DNA from: Thermohalobacter berrensis
GTDB lineage: Bacteria > Bacillota > Clostridia > Tissierellales > Thermohalobacteraceae
NCBI RefSeq assembly: GCF_003609645.1
Contig: NZ_MCIB01000008.1
Coordinates: forward strand, 1 to 64,000
Direction of reading: 5' to 3'
Length of the DNA: 64,000 nt
The notes beneath the pieces were generated by a model. That model saw only the letters and a program-made list of their open reading frames with translations, was not told the DNA's origin and did not search any database. Position 1 is the stretch's first letter; every line of letters starts with the position of its first letter. Below are positions 9,978-18,734 of this stretch, one piece after another. The translations under genes and the position numbers were made by a program.

Positions 9978-10006
9978 ATGTAGCGGAGAGCTTATTCTCC
10001 GCTACA
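9978..10006 (+). repeat. intercistronic hairpin after hutU
   Basis: TGTAGCGGAGA pairs with TCTCCGCTACA around a short loop, 6 bases after the hutU stop. No T-run follows, so it is more likely an mRNA-stabilising or processing hairpin than a terminator. The next gene belongs to the same pathway. Confidence 0.55.
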
Positions 10007-10123
10007 ACTATGGAAATAGAGTAATTTTATTCTTAATTATCATTCGACAAAATTTTTAAGTTATGCAAAACAGAACCGTCCCCGTTTTTCAGGGGGGAAA
10101 CTTACTGAAGGAGGAGATTGATT

Positions 10124-11026
10124 ATGGCTATGAAAAAGATAGTACAATGTGTGCCAAATTTTAGTGAGGGTAGGGATTTAGAAAAAATTGAAAGGATAGT
10201 TGAGCCATTTAGAGGTAAAGATGGGGTAAAACTATTAGATTATCAAAGAGATGAGGATCATAACAGAGTTGTTGTAACTGTTGTTGGAGAGCCTGAACCC
10301 CTTAAAAATGCAGTAGTAGAAGCTATGGGAGCAGCTATTGATGTTATAGATATGACAAAACATGAAGGTCAGCATCCAAGAATGGGAGCTGTAGATGTTG
10401 TACCATTTATACCTATTAGAAATGTAAGTATGACAGAGGCTATTGAACTATCCAAGGAAGTGGCTAAAGAGGCTTCAGAAAGGTATAACCTTCCTATATT
10501 CCTATATGAAAAATCAGCAACAAGACCTGAAAGGGAGAATTTAGCTAAAATAAGAAAAGGTCAATTTGAAGGTATGGCAGAAAAGCTTCAAAAACCAGAA
10601 TGGAAGCCAGATTTTGGACCAGATAAAGTACATCCAACTGCAGGTGTTACTGCTGTAGGGGCAAGAATGCCACTAGTTGCTTACAATGTAAACCTGGATA
10701 CTGACAATATAGAAATTGCTAATCAAATAGCAAGAAAAGTAAGACATATAAACGGAGGATTAAGATACTGCAAGGCAATAGGTGTAGAATTAAAGGATAG
10801 AGGAATAGTTCAGGTTTCTATGAATATGACTGATTATACTAAAACTGCCCTTTATAGAGTTTTTGAGCTTATAAAGATTGAAGCTAGAAGATATGGGGTG
10901 AATGTAGTTGGAAGTGAAGTTATTGGTCTTGTTCCAATGGAGGCATTAATTGATAGTGCAGTATACTATATGGGAATTGAAGATTTCTCAATGGACCAAG
11001 TATTAGAAACTAGAATAATGGAATAA
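10124..11026 (+). CDS. ftcD: glutamate formimidoyltransferase
   Basis: Transfers the formimino group of N-formimino-L-glutamate to tetrahydrofolate. The 300 residues cover only the transferase domain; the cyclodeaminase is the separate gene at 12373. Family blocks are IVQCVPNFSEGRD at the N terminus, RDEDHNR near 43, the His-rich EGQHPRMGAVDVVPF near 80-95 and GVTAVGARMPLVAYN near 180. ATG 10124 is chosen because GGAGGAG (10110-10116) lies 7 bases before it; an upstream TTG at 10118 is too close. Second gene of the hut operon. Confidence 0.93.
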   Translation: MAMKKIVQCVPNFSEGRDLEKIERIVEPFRGKDGVKLLDYQRDEDHNRVVVTVVGEPEPLKNAVVEAMGAAIDVIDMTKHEGQHPRMGAVDVVPFIPIRNVSMTEAIELSKEVAKEASERYNLPIFLYEKSATRPERENLAKIRKGQFEGMAEKLQKPEWKPDFGPDKVHPTAGVTAVGARMPLVAYNVNLDTDNIEIANQIARKVRHINGGLRYCKAIGVELKDRGIVQVSMNMTDYTKTALYRVFELIKIEARRYGVNVVGSEVIGLVPMEALIDSAVYYMGIEDFSMDQVLETRIME

Positions 11027-11064
11027 AAAACCCGTTATAGATATTTAAATTCAGGGGTGATTAA

Positions 11065-12345
11065 ATGGAAGGTAATTTGATTATAAAAAATGCTAATGAA
11101 CTGGTAACTTGTAGTGGCTTTAAAGCAAAACAAGGAAAGGAAATGTCAGATTTAAAGATAATATATGATGGTGCAGTAGTTATTGAAGATGGAATAATTA
11201 AGGAAGTTGGAAAAACAGAAGAAATATTAGATAAATATAATGAGAATGATTATGAAGTTATAGATGCTAAGGATAAAGCTGTTTTACCTGGATTTGTTGA
11301 TTCACACACCCATTTTGTTTTTGGTGGATATAGACCTGAAGAGTTTTCGTGGAGACTACGTGGAGATAGCTATATGGAGATAATGGAACGTGGTGGAGGT
11401 ATTGTAAATTCAGTTGAAGCAACAAGAAAGGCATCAAAGGAAGAACTTTTAGAAACTGGTAGAAAAAGACTTAATTCTATGTTAGCCTTTGGAGTTACTA
11501 CAGTTGAAGGAAAAAGTGGATATGGTCTAGATTATGATACTGAAATAAAACAACTGGAGGTTATGGAAGAGTTAGATAAAAACCATCCTGTAGATATAGT
11601 TAAGACCTTTTTAGGAGCCCATGCAATTCCAAAGGATTATAAAGGGAAAGAAGATGAGTTTATTGATTTTATTATAGATAAAGTTCTTCCTGATGTGGCA
11701 GAGAGAAAGCTTGCTGAATTCTGTGATATATTCTGTGAAAAGGGAGTATTCTCAGTAGAACAATCAAGAAAATTACTTAACAAAGCAAAGGAATATGGAT
11801 TAAAGCCAAAATTACATGCAGATGAGATAGTACAGTTAGGTGGAGCAGAATTAGCTGCAGAATTAGGTGCTGTATCTGCTGACCATTTACTTCAGGCTTC
11901 AGATAAGGGAGTAAAGGATATGGCTGAAGCAGGAGTTGTAGCAACTATCCTTCCAGGTACAGCCTTTAGTTTAAAAGAGCCTTATGCAAGGGCTAGATAT
12001 ATGATAGACCAAAACTGTGCAGTTGCATTGGCTACTGACTTAAATCCTGGTAGTTGTTTTACTGAATCTATACCTTTAATATTTTCATTAGCTACCCTTT
12101 ATATGGATGTAACAACAGAAGAAGCTATAACTGCCTTAACTATAAACGGTGCAGCTGCTGTAGGAAGGGCAGATACTATTGGAAGTATAGATGTGGGTAA
12201 AAAAGGAGATATAGTAATACTTGAGTTTCCATCATATAAATACATACCATATCATATAGGGGTTAATACAGTAGAAAAGGTTGTTAAAAATGGAAAATTA
12301 GTATATGACAAAGAGGAAATCTATAGTAAGATGTTTAAAATATAA
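11065..12345 (+). CDS. hutI: imidazolonepropionase
   Basis: Zinc-dependent amidohydrolase opening imidazolonepropionate to N-formiminoglutamate. The 426 residues show the metal motif VDSHTHFVFGG near 75-85, GKSGYGLD near 150, AHAIP near 188, the metal His in KLHADEI near 250 and the metal Asp in ALATDLNPGS near 322. ATG 11065 follows AGGGGTGA. It stands 38 bp after ftcD in the same operon. Confidence 0.94.
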   Translation: MEGNLIIKNANELVTCSGFKAKQGKEMSDLKIIYDGAVVIEDGIIKEVGKTEEILDKYNENDYEVIDAKDKAVLPGFVDSHTHFVFGGYRPEEFSWRLRGDSYMEIMERGGGIVNSVEATRKASKEELLETGRKRLNSMLAFGVTTVEGKSGYGLDYDTEIKQLEVMEELDKNHPVDIVKTFLGAHAIPKDYKGKEDEFIDFIIDKVLPDVAERKLAEFCDIFCEKGVFSVEQSRKLLNKAKEYGLKPKLHADEIVQLGGAELAAELGAVSADHLLQASDKGVKDMAEAGVVATILPGTAFSLKEPYARARYMIDQNCAVALATDLNPGSCFTESIPLIFSLATLYMDVTTEEAITALTINGAAAVGRADTIGSIDVGKKGDIVILEFPSYKYIPYHIGVNTVEKVVKNGKLVYDKEEIYSKMFKI

Positions 12346-12372
12346 TAAAAAAAAGTAAAACGAGGTGGTAAT

Positions 12373-12990
12373 ATGTTGGGGGAAATGAGTGTAAAGGAAT
12401 TTTTAGAAAAGACTGCATCTAAGGCACCAGTACCAGGGGGAGGAAGTGTAGCTGCACTTAGTGCTGGTATTGCTGCAAGTTTAACTGAAATGGTGGCTAA
12501 TCTTACAATAGGTAAAAAAGGCTACGAAGAAGTTGAAAAGGAAATGGAAGAATTACTTAATAAAGCAAAAGAATTAAGGGATAAATTTGTTGAAGATATA
12601 GATAGGGATTCAAATGCCTTTGACAAAGTTATGGAATCATTTAAATTACCTAAGGATACAGATGAACAAAAGGAAAAGAGAAAAAAAGCTATTCAAGAGG
12701 CTTTTAAAAATGCTGCTTTAGTTCCATTAGATGTGGCAAAAAATGCTTATAAAATGATGGACTTAGCAAAGGTAGTAATTGAAAAGGGAAATAAAAATGC
12801 TGTAACTGATGGAGCTGTTGCTTGTATGATGGCAAGAACAGCTGTATTATCTGCACTATACAATGTAAAGATTAACTTAGGTTCTATAAAGGATGAAAAA
12901 TTTGTACAAAAACTTTCGAAAGAAGTAGAGGAATTAGAGTCAAAAGTAAATAAGGAAGAAGAGGAAATACTTTCAAAAGTAGAATTGTAA
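12373..12990 (+). CDS. fchA: formimidoyltetrahydrofolate cyclodeaminase
   Basis: Converts 5-formimino-THF to 5,10-methenyl-THF and ammonia. The 205-residue all-helical protein contains APVPGGGSVAALSAG near 20 and the folate-binding helices typical of the FtcD C-terminal domain. Last gene of the hut operon. With hutU, ftcD and hutI it completes urocanate to glutamate plus one-carbon units. No canonical histidine ammonia-lyase gene accompanies it in this window. Confidence 0.92.
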   Translation: MLGEMSVKEFLEKTASKAPVPGGGSVAALSAGIAASLTEMVANLTIGKKGYEEVEKEMEELLNKAKELRDKFVEDIDRDSNAFDKVMESFKLPKDTDEQKEKRKKAIQEAFKNAALVPLDVAKNAYKMMDLAKVVIEKGNKNAVTDGAVACMMARTAVLSALYNVKINLGSIKDEKFVQKLSKEVEELESKVNKEEEEILSKVEL

Positions 12991-12992
12991 AA

Positions 12993-13107
12993 AAGTCTTC
13001 TATTAAAAATAGAAGACTTTCAAGGTTGACTTTTTTGAAACACATAACGGAAATTATATTTTATCCACAGCTTTTATTTGATTATAATTTCCTATGTGTT
13101 ATAAAAA
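12993..13107 (+). repeat. dispersed structured repeat, copy A
   Basis: This stretch of about 115 bp is matched in reverse orientation at 46911-47026 with roughly 85-90% identity by eye. It begins with a hairpin AAGTCTTCTATT/AATAGAAGACTT, continues with AAGGTTGACTTTTTT, and ends in a long inverted repeat with arms AACACATAACGGAAATTATA and TATAATTTCCTATGTGTT. It lies directly after fchA. No ORF is inside. It may be a small non-autonomous element or a structured RNA. Confidence 0.7.
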
Positions 13108-13135
13108 AGTGGAGACATTTGTCTCCACTTTTTTT
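13103..13135 (+). terminator. rho-independent terminator of the hut operon
   Basis: AAAAAGTGGAGAC pairs with GTCTCCACTTTTT around ATTT, ending in seven T. It is the first strong terminator after fchA and directly follows repeat copy A. Confidence 0.85.
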
Positions 13136-13179
13136 AATAATGAACCTTTAAAAGCAATTGACAATTAGAAAAACAATTA

Positions 13180-13735
13180 AAAATTAAAAATGTAAAATTG
13201 AAAATGAATGAGTTAGTGGTTAGTAGCAAGTAGTTAGTAGGAAATACAGTTGCTAGTTCCTGGTTCTCAGTTCTTAGCTTTTTAGAAAAAGTTAGTAGGT
13301 AGTAGTTAGTGAAAGTAGTTGTTAGTGGCTGGTGATTAGTGGTTAGGATAATGCAAAAGATAAAAAATAACAAACCATTAATAGCAAGAATTTAGTAAGA
13401 TGTTTTTTTAAATTAATAATCTTCATAGCATTACTAAAAAACAACCACTATCCACTAATCATCAAAAACTGCTTTTAAAAGTAACGGACATCCTTGTTTC
13501 TCTTCTCTGGAATAGTAACGGTCCTCGAAGTTTTACTTCCTTGGCATAGTAACGGACTTCCTAGGCTAGACATCCATGGCAAAGTAACGGGCCACAAAGC
13601 CTTACTACCTAGGTCAAGTAACGGTCCTTATAGGCTAGATTTCTTAGAAGTAATAACAGAACACAAAATACTAAACATGTTTTTAATTTTTTTATTTTTA
13701 AGAACTGAGAGTTAGGAACTAGGAGCTACGTTTTT
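13180..13735. repeat. repeat-rich non-coding block with nested inverted repeats
   Basis: The left part (13210-13350) is a TTAGTGG/TTAGTAG-rich low-complexity sequence. An arm at 13253-13277 (CTAGTTCCTGGTTCTCAG...) is inversely repeated at 13699-13723 with few mismatches. A second arm at 13331-13347 is inversely repeated at 13447-13463. Between them lies a 34-bp tandem array. Two short ORFs here do not look coding. I see no gene in this block. Confidence 0.6.
13480..13660 (+). repeat. 34-bp tandem repeat array (AGTAACGG units)
   Basis: Units beginning AGTAACGG start at 13480, 13514, 13548, 13583 and 13617, with a decayed sixth at 13649; spacing is 34, 34, 35, 34 and 32. Units at 13514 and 13583 resemble each other (TTAC..CC..GG core), and those at 13548 and 13617 resemble each other (TAGGCTAGA core). 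This gives a 69-bp higher-order period. No cas genes and no unique spacers are present, so this is not a CRISPR array. Confidence 0.75.
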
Positions 13736-13738
13736 TTA

Positions 13739-13767
13739 TTGACTCTTTGGACAAGTTTATATATGAT
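13739..13767 (+). promoter_or_regulatory. sigma-A promoter of the yibF-like gene
   Basis: TTGACT (13739-13744) and TATGAT (13762-13767) have a 17-bp spacer, 33 bp before the ATG at 13801. This is a normal housekeeping promoter, unlike the SARP-type promoters nearby. Confidence 0.75.
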
Positions 13768-13800
13768 TATGATATAGCATGTATATAGAGGGGTGAAGTA

Positions 13801-14979
13801 ATGAATATAAATTTTGGTAAATATCTATCACGATTTTTGGTCTTATTAATAATTTTTATTATAGTTTTAACCCTCAACTCAACCTATGTTAAAGCAGATG
13901 TTAGTGATACAACAAATAGCTTACAACAACAGAATATTTCAGAGGAGACACCTAAACCTGTTCGAGGAAAAGTTTTAGAAATTATATCAGATGAATATGA
14001 AAATGTAGAAGGATTTGGTGAAGACGTAAAAATGAGACGCCAACAGGTAGAGGTAAAAATCACTAGTGGTAAACATAAAGGTGAAATAATTACTGTGGAA
14101 CATGTTATTGATGAAAGATTTGCCTATAATATCTTTATCGATGCAGGAGATGATGTTCTTCTTTATTTAGAAGAAGATGAAAAGGGCGAAATTTTAGTAG
14201 GTTATATTAGTGATATTGTAAGGGATAAATATCTTCTTTATTTAGTTATAGGATTTATAGGTTTATTAATAGCTGTTGGAGGTATAAAAGGAATAAAGAC
14301 AGTTCTAACATTAGGTCTAACTATTTTTTCTGTAGTTAAAATACTTCTACCTCTTATTCTTAAAGGATATAGTCCCATATTGATTTCAGTTCTTATAAGT
14401 GTAGGTGTTATTACGATTACTCTATTAATTATTAGTGGACCTAATAAAAAGACTTTATCAGCAATTATAGGGACTTCTGGTGGGGTTTTAATTGCAGGAT
14501 TAATTGCATTAGGAATAGGAAATATGGCTAGTTTGACAGGTTTAGGAAACGAAGAGGCTCAAATGCTTATGTTCATTCCGCAAGAAATTGATTTTAATTT
14601 TAAAGGTTTACTTTTTTCTGGTATTATTCTAGGAGCATTAGGAGCTGTAATGGATGTAAGTATGTCTATATCTTCTGCAATGAACGAAATTTATATAACT
14701 AACCCACAAATTGAAATAAAGAATTTAGTTAGGTCAGGTATTAATATAGGTAGAGATATAATGGGAACCATGTCAAATACTTTGATTCTTGCATATGTAG
14801 GTGGGGCTATACATCTTATGCTTCTTTTTATGGCATATGATTATTCATTCATAGAAATTATAAATAGAGATATGATAGCTTCTGAAGTAGTTAGAGCCTT
14901 AGCTGGAAGTATTGGAATTATACTTACAATACCTATTACTGCCTTAGTTTCAGGAACTATATATAGAATGGAAAAGTAA
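13801..14979 (+). CDS. YibE/F family membrane protein
   Basis: Polytopic membrane protein of 392 residues. A hydrophobic N-terminal signal/anchor (about 10-32) is followed by an extracytoplasmic beta-rich domain to about residue 140, then six to seven membrane segments through the C terminus, the YibE/F arrangement. The family is of unknown function, perhaps transport. It has its own sigma-A promoter and a terminator at 15008-15039. It belongs to neither the hut operon nor the regulator genes. Confidence 0.85.
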   Translation: MNINFGKYLSRFLVLLIIFIIVLTLNSTYVKADVSDTTNSLQQQNISEETPKPVRGKVLEIISDEYENVEGFGEDVKMRRQQVEVKITSGKHKGEIITVEHVIDERFAYNIFIDAGDDVLLYLEEDEKGEILVGYISDIVRDKYLLYLVIGFIGLLIAVGGIKGIKTVLTLGLTIFSVVKILLPLILKGYSPILISVLISVGVITITLLIISGPNKKTLSAIIGTSGGVLIAGLIALGIGNMASLTGLGNEEAQMLMFIPQEIDFNFKGLLFSGIILGALGAVMDVSMSISSAMNEIYITNPQIEIKNLVRSGINIGRDIMGTMSNTLILAYVGGAIHLMLLFMAYDYSFIEIINRDMIASEVVRALAGSIGIILTIPITALVSGTIYRMEK

Positions 14980-15007
14980 AATATTTTTATTTTTTAAAAT
15001 TAGATTT

Positions 15008-15039
15008 GCTGGTGGATTCTAAATCCATCAGTTTTTTTT
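15008..15039. terminator. bidirectional terminator between yibF-like and spo0E-like genes
   Basis: CTGGTGGATT (15009-15018) pairs with AATCCATCAG (15022-15031), followed by eight T. It lies between convergent genes and overlaps the end of the minus-strand gene. A very similar CTGGTGGAT hairpin terminates the Crp/Fnr gene at 41051. Confidence 0.8.
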
Positions 15040-15195
15040 AGAATATATTCCATAGTATTCATTTAACAATATATCAAGCTTTTGACTTTCTTCTACTACT
15101 TCATGAGATGTTAAACTTAATCCTAATGAAATAGCTTCATGCATAATATCCCTTTGGTCTTCTATAACTTTCCGTTTAGCTTTCGATTTACCCAT
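15028..15195 (-). CDS. Spo0E-like aspartyl-phosphate phosphatase
   Basis: Small helical-hairpin protein of 55 residues whose C-terminal half matches the Spo0E family signature S-Q-x-L-D-x-L-L-x-x-Y (SQKLDILLNEY). Members dephosphorylate Spo0A-P to delay sporulation. ATG 15195 is chosen because AAAGGGTG stands at 15203-15210; an in-frame ATG at 15213 is upstream of that site. The N terminus is Lys-rich (GKSKAKRK), unusual for the family. A second family member is at 49143. Confidence 0.8.
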   Translation of the reverse strand: MGKSKAKRKVIEDQRDIMHEAISLGLSLTSHEVVEESQKLDILLNEYYGIYSKKN

Positions 15196-15315
15196 AATTA
15201 AACACCCTTTCACTAGAAAAATAAAATATTAAACAACTTGTACAAATTAAGATATACCCAAAAAAAAACATAATCAAACATTATTTTCAAAAAATTCTAA
15301 AATAACACATAATAA

Positions 15316-15348
15316 AAAGGAATAGGTAGAATAAACTACCTATTCCCA
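15316..15348 (-). terminator. terminator of the small membrane-protein gene
   Basis: On the minus strand GGAATAGGTAG pairs with CTACCTATTCC and is followed by TTTTTATT. It stands about 55 bases after the minus-strand gene at 15401-15508. Confidence 0.7.
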
Positions 15349-15400
15349 GTTTATATTCATTATCTTTAGTGATTTATTAAGGTATTCGATATACTATAGA

Positions 15401-15508
15401 TTAGTATCTATAGAAATAAGGATAGCAGAATAATATTACAAGTAGTAAGAAGAAAAATAGTAGAGAATCGTCACATCCACCTCTGTATCCTGATTTAGTA
15501 TCAGTCAT
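15401..15508 (-). CDS. small YjcZ-like sporulation-type membrane peptide
   Basis: A 35-residue ORF with a perfect AGGAGGTGG ribosome binding site (15513-15521) 4-5 bases before its ATG. The sequence has a Gly-Gly-Cys-Asp-Asp turn and then one hydrophobic segment (SLLFFFLLLVILFC, residues 15-28) and an aromatic tail. That layout is common in the small YjcZ/GCxx-LLFFFLLLVILF peptides of spore formers. A terminator follows. Upstream on the minus strand there is CATAATTTA, which resembles a mother-cell sigma -10 box, but no clear -35 was found. Family assignment is by pattern only. Confidence 0.7.
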   Translation of the reverse strand: MTDTKSGYRGGCDDSLLFFFLLLVILFCYPYFYRY

Positions 15509-15689
15509 TTTGCCACCTCCTTAGACTGTAGGTGTAAATTAATATTTATGTTTTTTCCTTTGCTATTATAAATTATGAGATAAGCTGTAAAAATGTTACA
15601 TTTGTGACTATATAACAGCTGGCTTTGGCAGGAATTTATATATTACTAATTGAAATATATAAGTATGAATTGTAGGGGGAGTGTATTTA

Positions 15690-18600
15690 ATGGCAGAGAT
15701 ATATGTAAAGATTTTTAATACTCCTATGGTACAGAAAAATGGAGAAAAGGTTTCCTTTCCCTTAAGAAAAGCAGAAGCTCTATTTTATTATCTTGTAGTA
15801 AATAAGCAAGCTACTAGAGATGAATTGGTGAATCTTTTATGGGGAAATTTAGGTGATAAAAGTGGTAGGAAGAACTTAAGAAATACCATGTATAGAGTAA
15901 GGAAAGCCTTCGATTTAGATGTTATTATTTCTCCTCAGCAGCAAATAGTAACACTTAATCCTGATATAAAGATAAATTCAGATTTAGAGACCTTCTTAAA
16001 TGATAATGAAGACAATCTAAAAGCATACACAGGGGAATTTTTACAAGGTTTTGCAGTTAAAAACGCAAAGAAATTTGAAGAATGGATGTTAAGTACAAGA
16101 GAATACTATAAGCAGTTATATATAAATAAAGTATATAAAAATATTGAATTTGATCTAAAAGATAAAAAATATGATTCTATTGAGAAATGGGTTAAAACAT
16201 TAATTAATTTAGATGAGTTTGATGAAAAGGCTTATAGAATTTTGATGAAAATATATGCTGAAAAGGAAGCCTATAACAAGGCTATAGAAGTATATAATAG
16301 ATTGTTTGAAATATTGAAGACTGAATTAGGGGTAGAACCAGATGTCAAAACAAAAGAACTTTTTAGAGAAATACTTGAAATGAAAAGTTTTAGCTTTGAT
16401 AAAAATAAAGATAGGCCTAAAAGTTTTTTCTATGGAAGAGAAAAGGAGCTTAATTTGTTAAGGAAAAACTATTTAAATTTTATAAATAGTAAAGAATCAA
16501 AATCTGTTGTTATAATGGGAGAAGCAGGCATCGGAAAGACAGCCCTTAAGGATAAATTTATCGAACAAATAAAATCCAATAATATCTATATATTAGAGAC
16601 TAATTGCTATCAAGTTGAAAAGGATTACTTTTTAAGACCATGGAATTTAATATTCTCAAAATTGTTAGAGATAATTAAAAGTGAAAATATAGATATATTA
16701 GATTCATGGAAAAATGTTGTATCGTATTTGTTTCCCGGATTTTTAGAAAAAGAGACAGGAACAGACCCAATTAGGAAAATAGATACCTTAAAATTTGGAG
16801 TAATTGAAGAAACAATAATAAATATATTAAAAAAGGTTTCTACGAAGAAGAAGATATTGTTTATAATTGAAGATTTACAATGGATAGATAAGATGAGTCT
16901 TTCATTGTTAACAAGTATTTTACTTCATATAAAGAACAATAATGTTATGTTTATTGGTACATTAAGAAATGGATATGAAAAAGAAATAGATAAATTTCTT
17001 GCACTTATGGGGAAATACAACATAATTGAAAAGATTTATTTGGAGAGGTTTTCTAAAAAAGAAACTAAAGAAATTATTAATAAAACCCTTCCTAAACATA
17101 TGATTAGTAAAGAACTTCAAAATATGATATATAGTGAAACAGAAGGTAATACTTTCTTTCTAGTGGAATTTTTAAAGACTTTAAAAGAAAAAGGGACTAT
17201 AAATGTAATGTCTTCAAAGATGAAGGACATATTAAAGACAAGATTTTTAGATATTTCAGAAAATGGAAGAAAACTTATTGATGTTATTTCAATCTTTTTT
17301 GATGAAGCACCTTTGGATATATTAAAAGAAACAAGTGAAAAAGATGAATTAGAAATTTTAGATATAATGGATGAACTTAAAAGTAAGTATATAATTAAAG
17401 AAATTGTAAACTTAGATAAAATAAGTTTTAAATTTACCCATCAAAAATTAAGAGATTTTATATATGAAGAACAATCATTGGCTAGAAGAAAGGTACTTCA
17501 TAATAAAATAGGATTGATCCTTGAAAATACACTTAAAGGAAATAAATCGGATGTTTCTATATATCCAAAGCTTATATATCATTTTCAAAAAGCTGGAAAC
17601 TTACTTCTGGCTCTCAAATATAGCATAAAAAATATAAGTATATATCTAAACTTTAGTCACGAGCTCTTCCCAGAACTAGATATAAACTTAGGAGAAAAAA
17701 ACAAATATTTAAATATTGATAAAGAGGAATCTCTATCATATTTAAAGGATATTGAAAAATTACTTCAAAAAGTAAAACAGAAAGATGGTATAACTAAGGA
17801 AGTAAAAAAACTTGAAATTGTATTTTTTCATATGATGGGAAGATATTTAATAAAAGAGGGAGAGTATGAAAAAGGAATAGGATATATACAAAAGGTTATA
17901 AAGAAATCTGAAGATATTAATGAGTATAAATATATTTTAAAGGGATATAGACAGATGATTTACTACTGTATACAAACTTATAATATTCAATTAATGGATA
18001 AATATTTAAAGCTTGGACTTGATTTAGCAAAAAGACAAAACTTTAAAAAAGATATTGGAATTTTATTAAGGCTTAAAGGTTTAAATAAAATTATGAAGGG
18101 TGAATACCAAGAAGCTGAGGAACTATTAAAGGAATCTATTAGAATATTTAACATGCTAGATAAAGGTACAAGCAGATACTTAGTATACATTGCCGCAGCA
18201 TATAACTATATTGGAGATATAAGGCGAAATAGAATGGAATTTTCTAATTCACTTAACTATTTTAATAAAGCAATATCTATTTGTGAAAATAAAAATATTT
18301 TAAGGGGACTTAGTATTTTTAATACAAGGGCAGGTCAAGCTGCATTTGATATGGGAGATTATAAAAGGTCCAGAGAATATTTAAGGAAGGCCCTCAACGT
18401 ATATAATAAAATTGATTTAGTTTGGGGAAAGGCTATTGCACAAGGATATATGGCAATGATTTATGTAAAAGAAGCTAAATATGTAGATGCTTTAGATTAT
18501 CTAAAGAAAGCAGAAGAAAATTCTCAGAAACTAAAAAATCCCTACGAAATCGGTCTTATATATAGAGTTAAAGCAGAAATAAAGTCTAATATGGCTAATA

Positions 18601-18734
18601 ATGAAGAATTAAATAAAAGTTTTTCACAATATTTACAATTACCATTGGAAAAATACTGTGAAGAGGGGATAACATTTTTAAAGAAGGTAAAAGATTGTTA
18701 TGAAATGGATATATTAAAGGCCTTAAAAAAATAG
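15690..18734 (+). CDS. SARP-type transcriptional regulator (winged helix-BTAD-ATPase-TPR), paralogue 1
   Basis: Large regulator of 1014 residues. Residues 1-95 form an OmpR-like winged helix (RKAEALFYYLVV, RDELVNLLWG, RKNLRNTMYRVRKAF). Residues 100-250 form a bacterial transcriptional activation (BTAD) helical domain. An ATPase follows with Walker A GEAGIGKT (about 277-284) and Walker B IEDLQWID (about 393-400). The C-terminal half is TPR-like helices. Such AfsR-type proteins sense a ligand and activate promoters through direct repeats. ATG 15690 fits AGGGGGAG at 15674-15681; a GTG at 15681 lies inside that site. Its stop overlaps the operator of the next gene. Likely controls the four operators described here. 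Confidence 0.85.
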   Translation: MAEIYVKIFNTPMVQKNGEKVSFPLRKAEALFYYLVVNKQATRDELVNLLWGNLGDKSGRKNLRNTMYRVRKAFDLDVIISPQQQIVTLNPDIKINSDLETFLNDNEDNLKAYTGEFLQGFAVKNAKKFEEWMLSTREYYKQLYINKVYKNIEFDLKDKKYDSIEKWVKTLINLDEFDEKAYRILMKIYAEKEAYNKAIEVYNRLFEILKTELGVEPDVKTKELFREILEMKSFSFDKNKDRPKSFFYGREKELNLLRKNYLNFINSKESKSVVIMGEAGIGKTALKDKFIEQIKSNNIYILETNCYQVEKDYFLRPWNLIFSKLLEIIKSENIDILDSWKNVVSYLFPGFLEKETGTDPIRKIDTLKFGVIEETIINILKKVSTKKKILFIIEDLQWIDKMSLSLLTSILLHIKNNNVMFIGTLRNGYEKEIDKFLALMGKYNIIEKIYLERFSKKETKEIINKTLPKHMISKELQNMIYSETEGNTFFLVEFLKTLKEKGTINVMSSKMKDILKTRFLDISENGRKLIDVISIFFDEAPLDILKETSEKDELEILDIMDELKSKYIIKEIVNLDKISFKFTHQKLRDFIYEEQSLARRKVLHNKIGLILENTLKGNKSDVSIYPKLIYHFQKAGNLLLALKYSIKNISIYLNFSHELFPELDINLGEKNKYLNIDKEESLSYLKDIEKLLQKVKQKDGITKEVKKLEIVFFHMMGRYLIKEGEYEKGIGYIQKVIKKSEDINEYKYILKGYRQMIYYCIQTYNIQLMDKYLKLGLDLAKRQNFKKDIGILLRLKGLNKIMKGEYQEAEELLKESIRIFNMLDKGTSRYLVYIAAAYNYIGDIRRNRMEFSNSLNYFNKAISICENKNILRGLSIFNTRAGQAAFDMGDYKRSREYLRKALNVYNKIDLVWGKAIAQGYMAMIYVKEAKYVDALDYLKKAEENSQKLKNPYEIGLIYRVKAEIKSNMANNEELNKSFSQYLQLPLEKYCEEGITFLKKVKDCYEMDILKALKK

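Noticed and set aside
13134-13373. 79-codon minus-strand frame
   Set aside because: It is Thr/Asn/Leu low-complexity read from the TTAGTGG-rich repeat, without a ribosome site.
13480-13660. CRISPR array
   Set aside because: Period is 34 bp with no separate variable spacers of fixed length, and no cas genes are near.
13494-13715. 73-codon open frame across the 34-bp array
   Set aside because: It runs through the tandem repeat, has no ribosome binding site, and its residues simply mirror the repeat.
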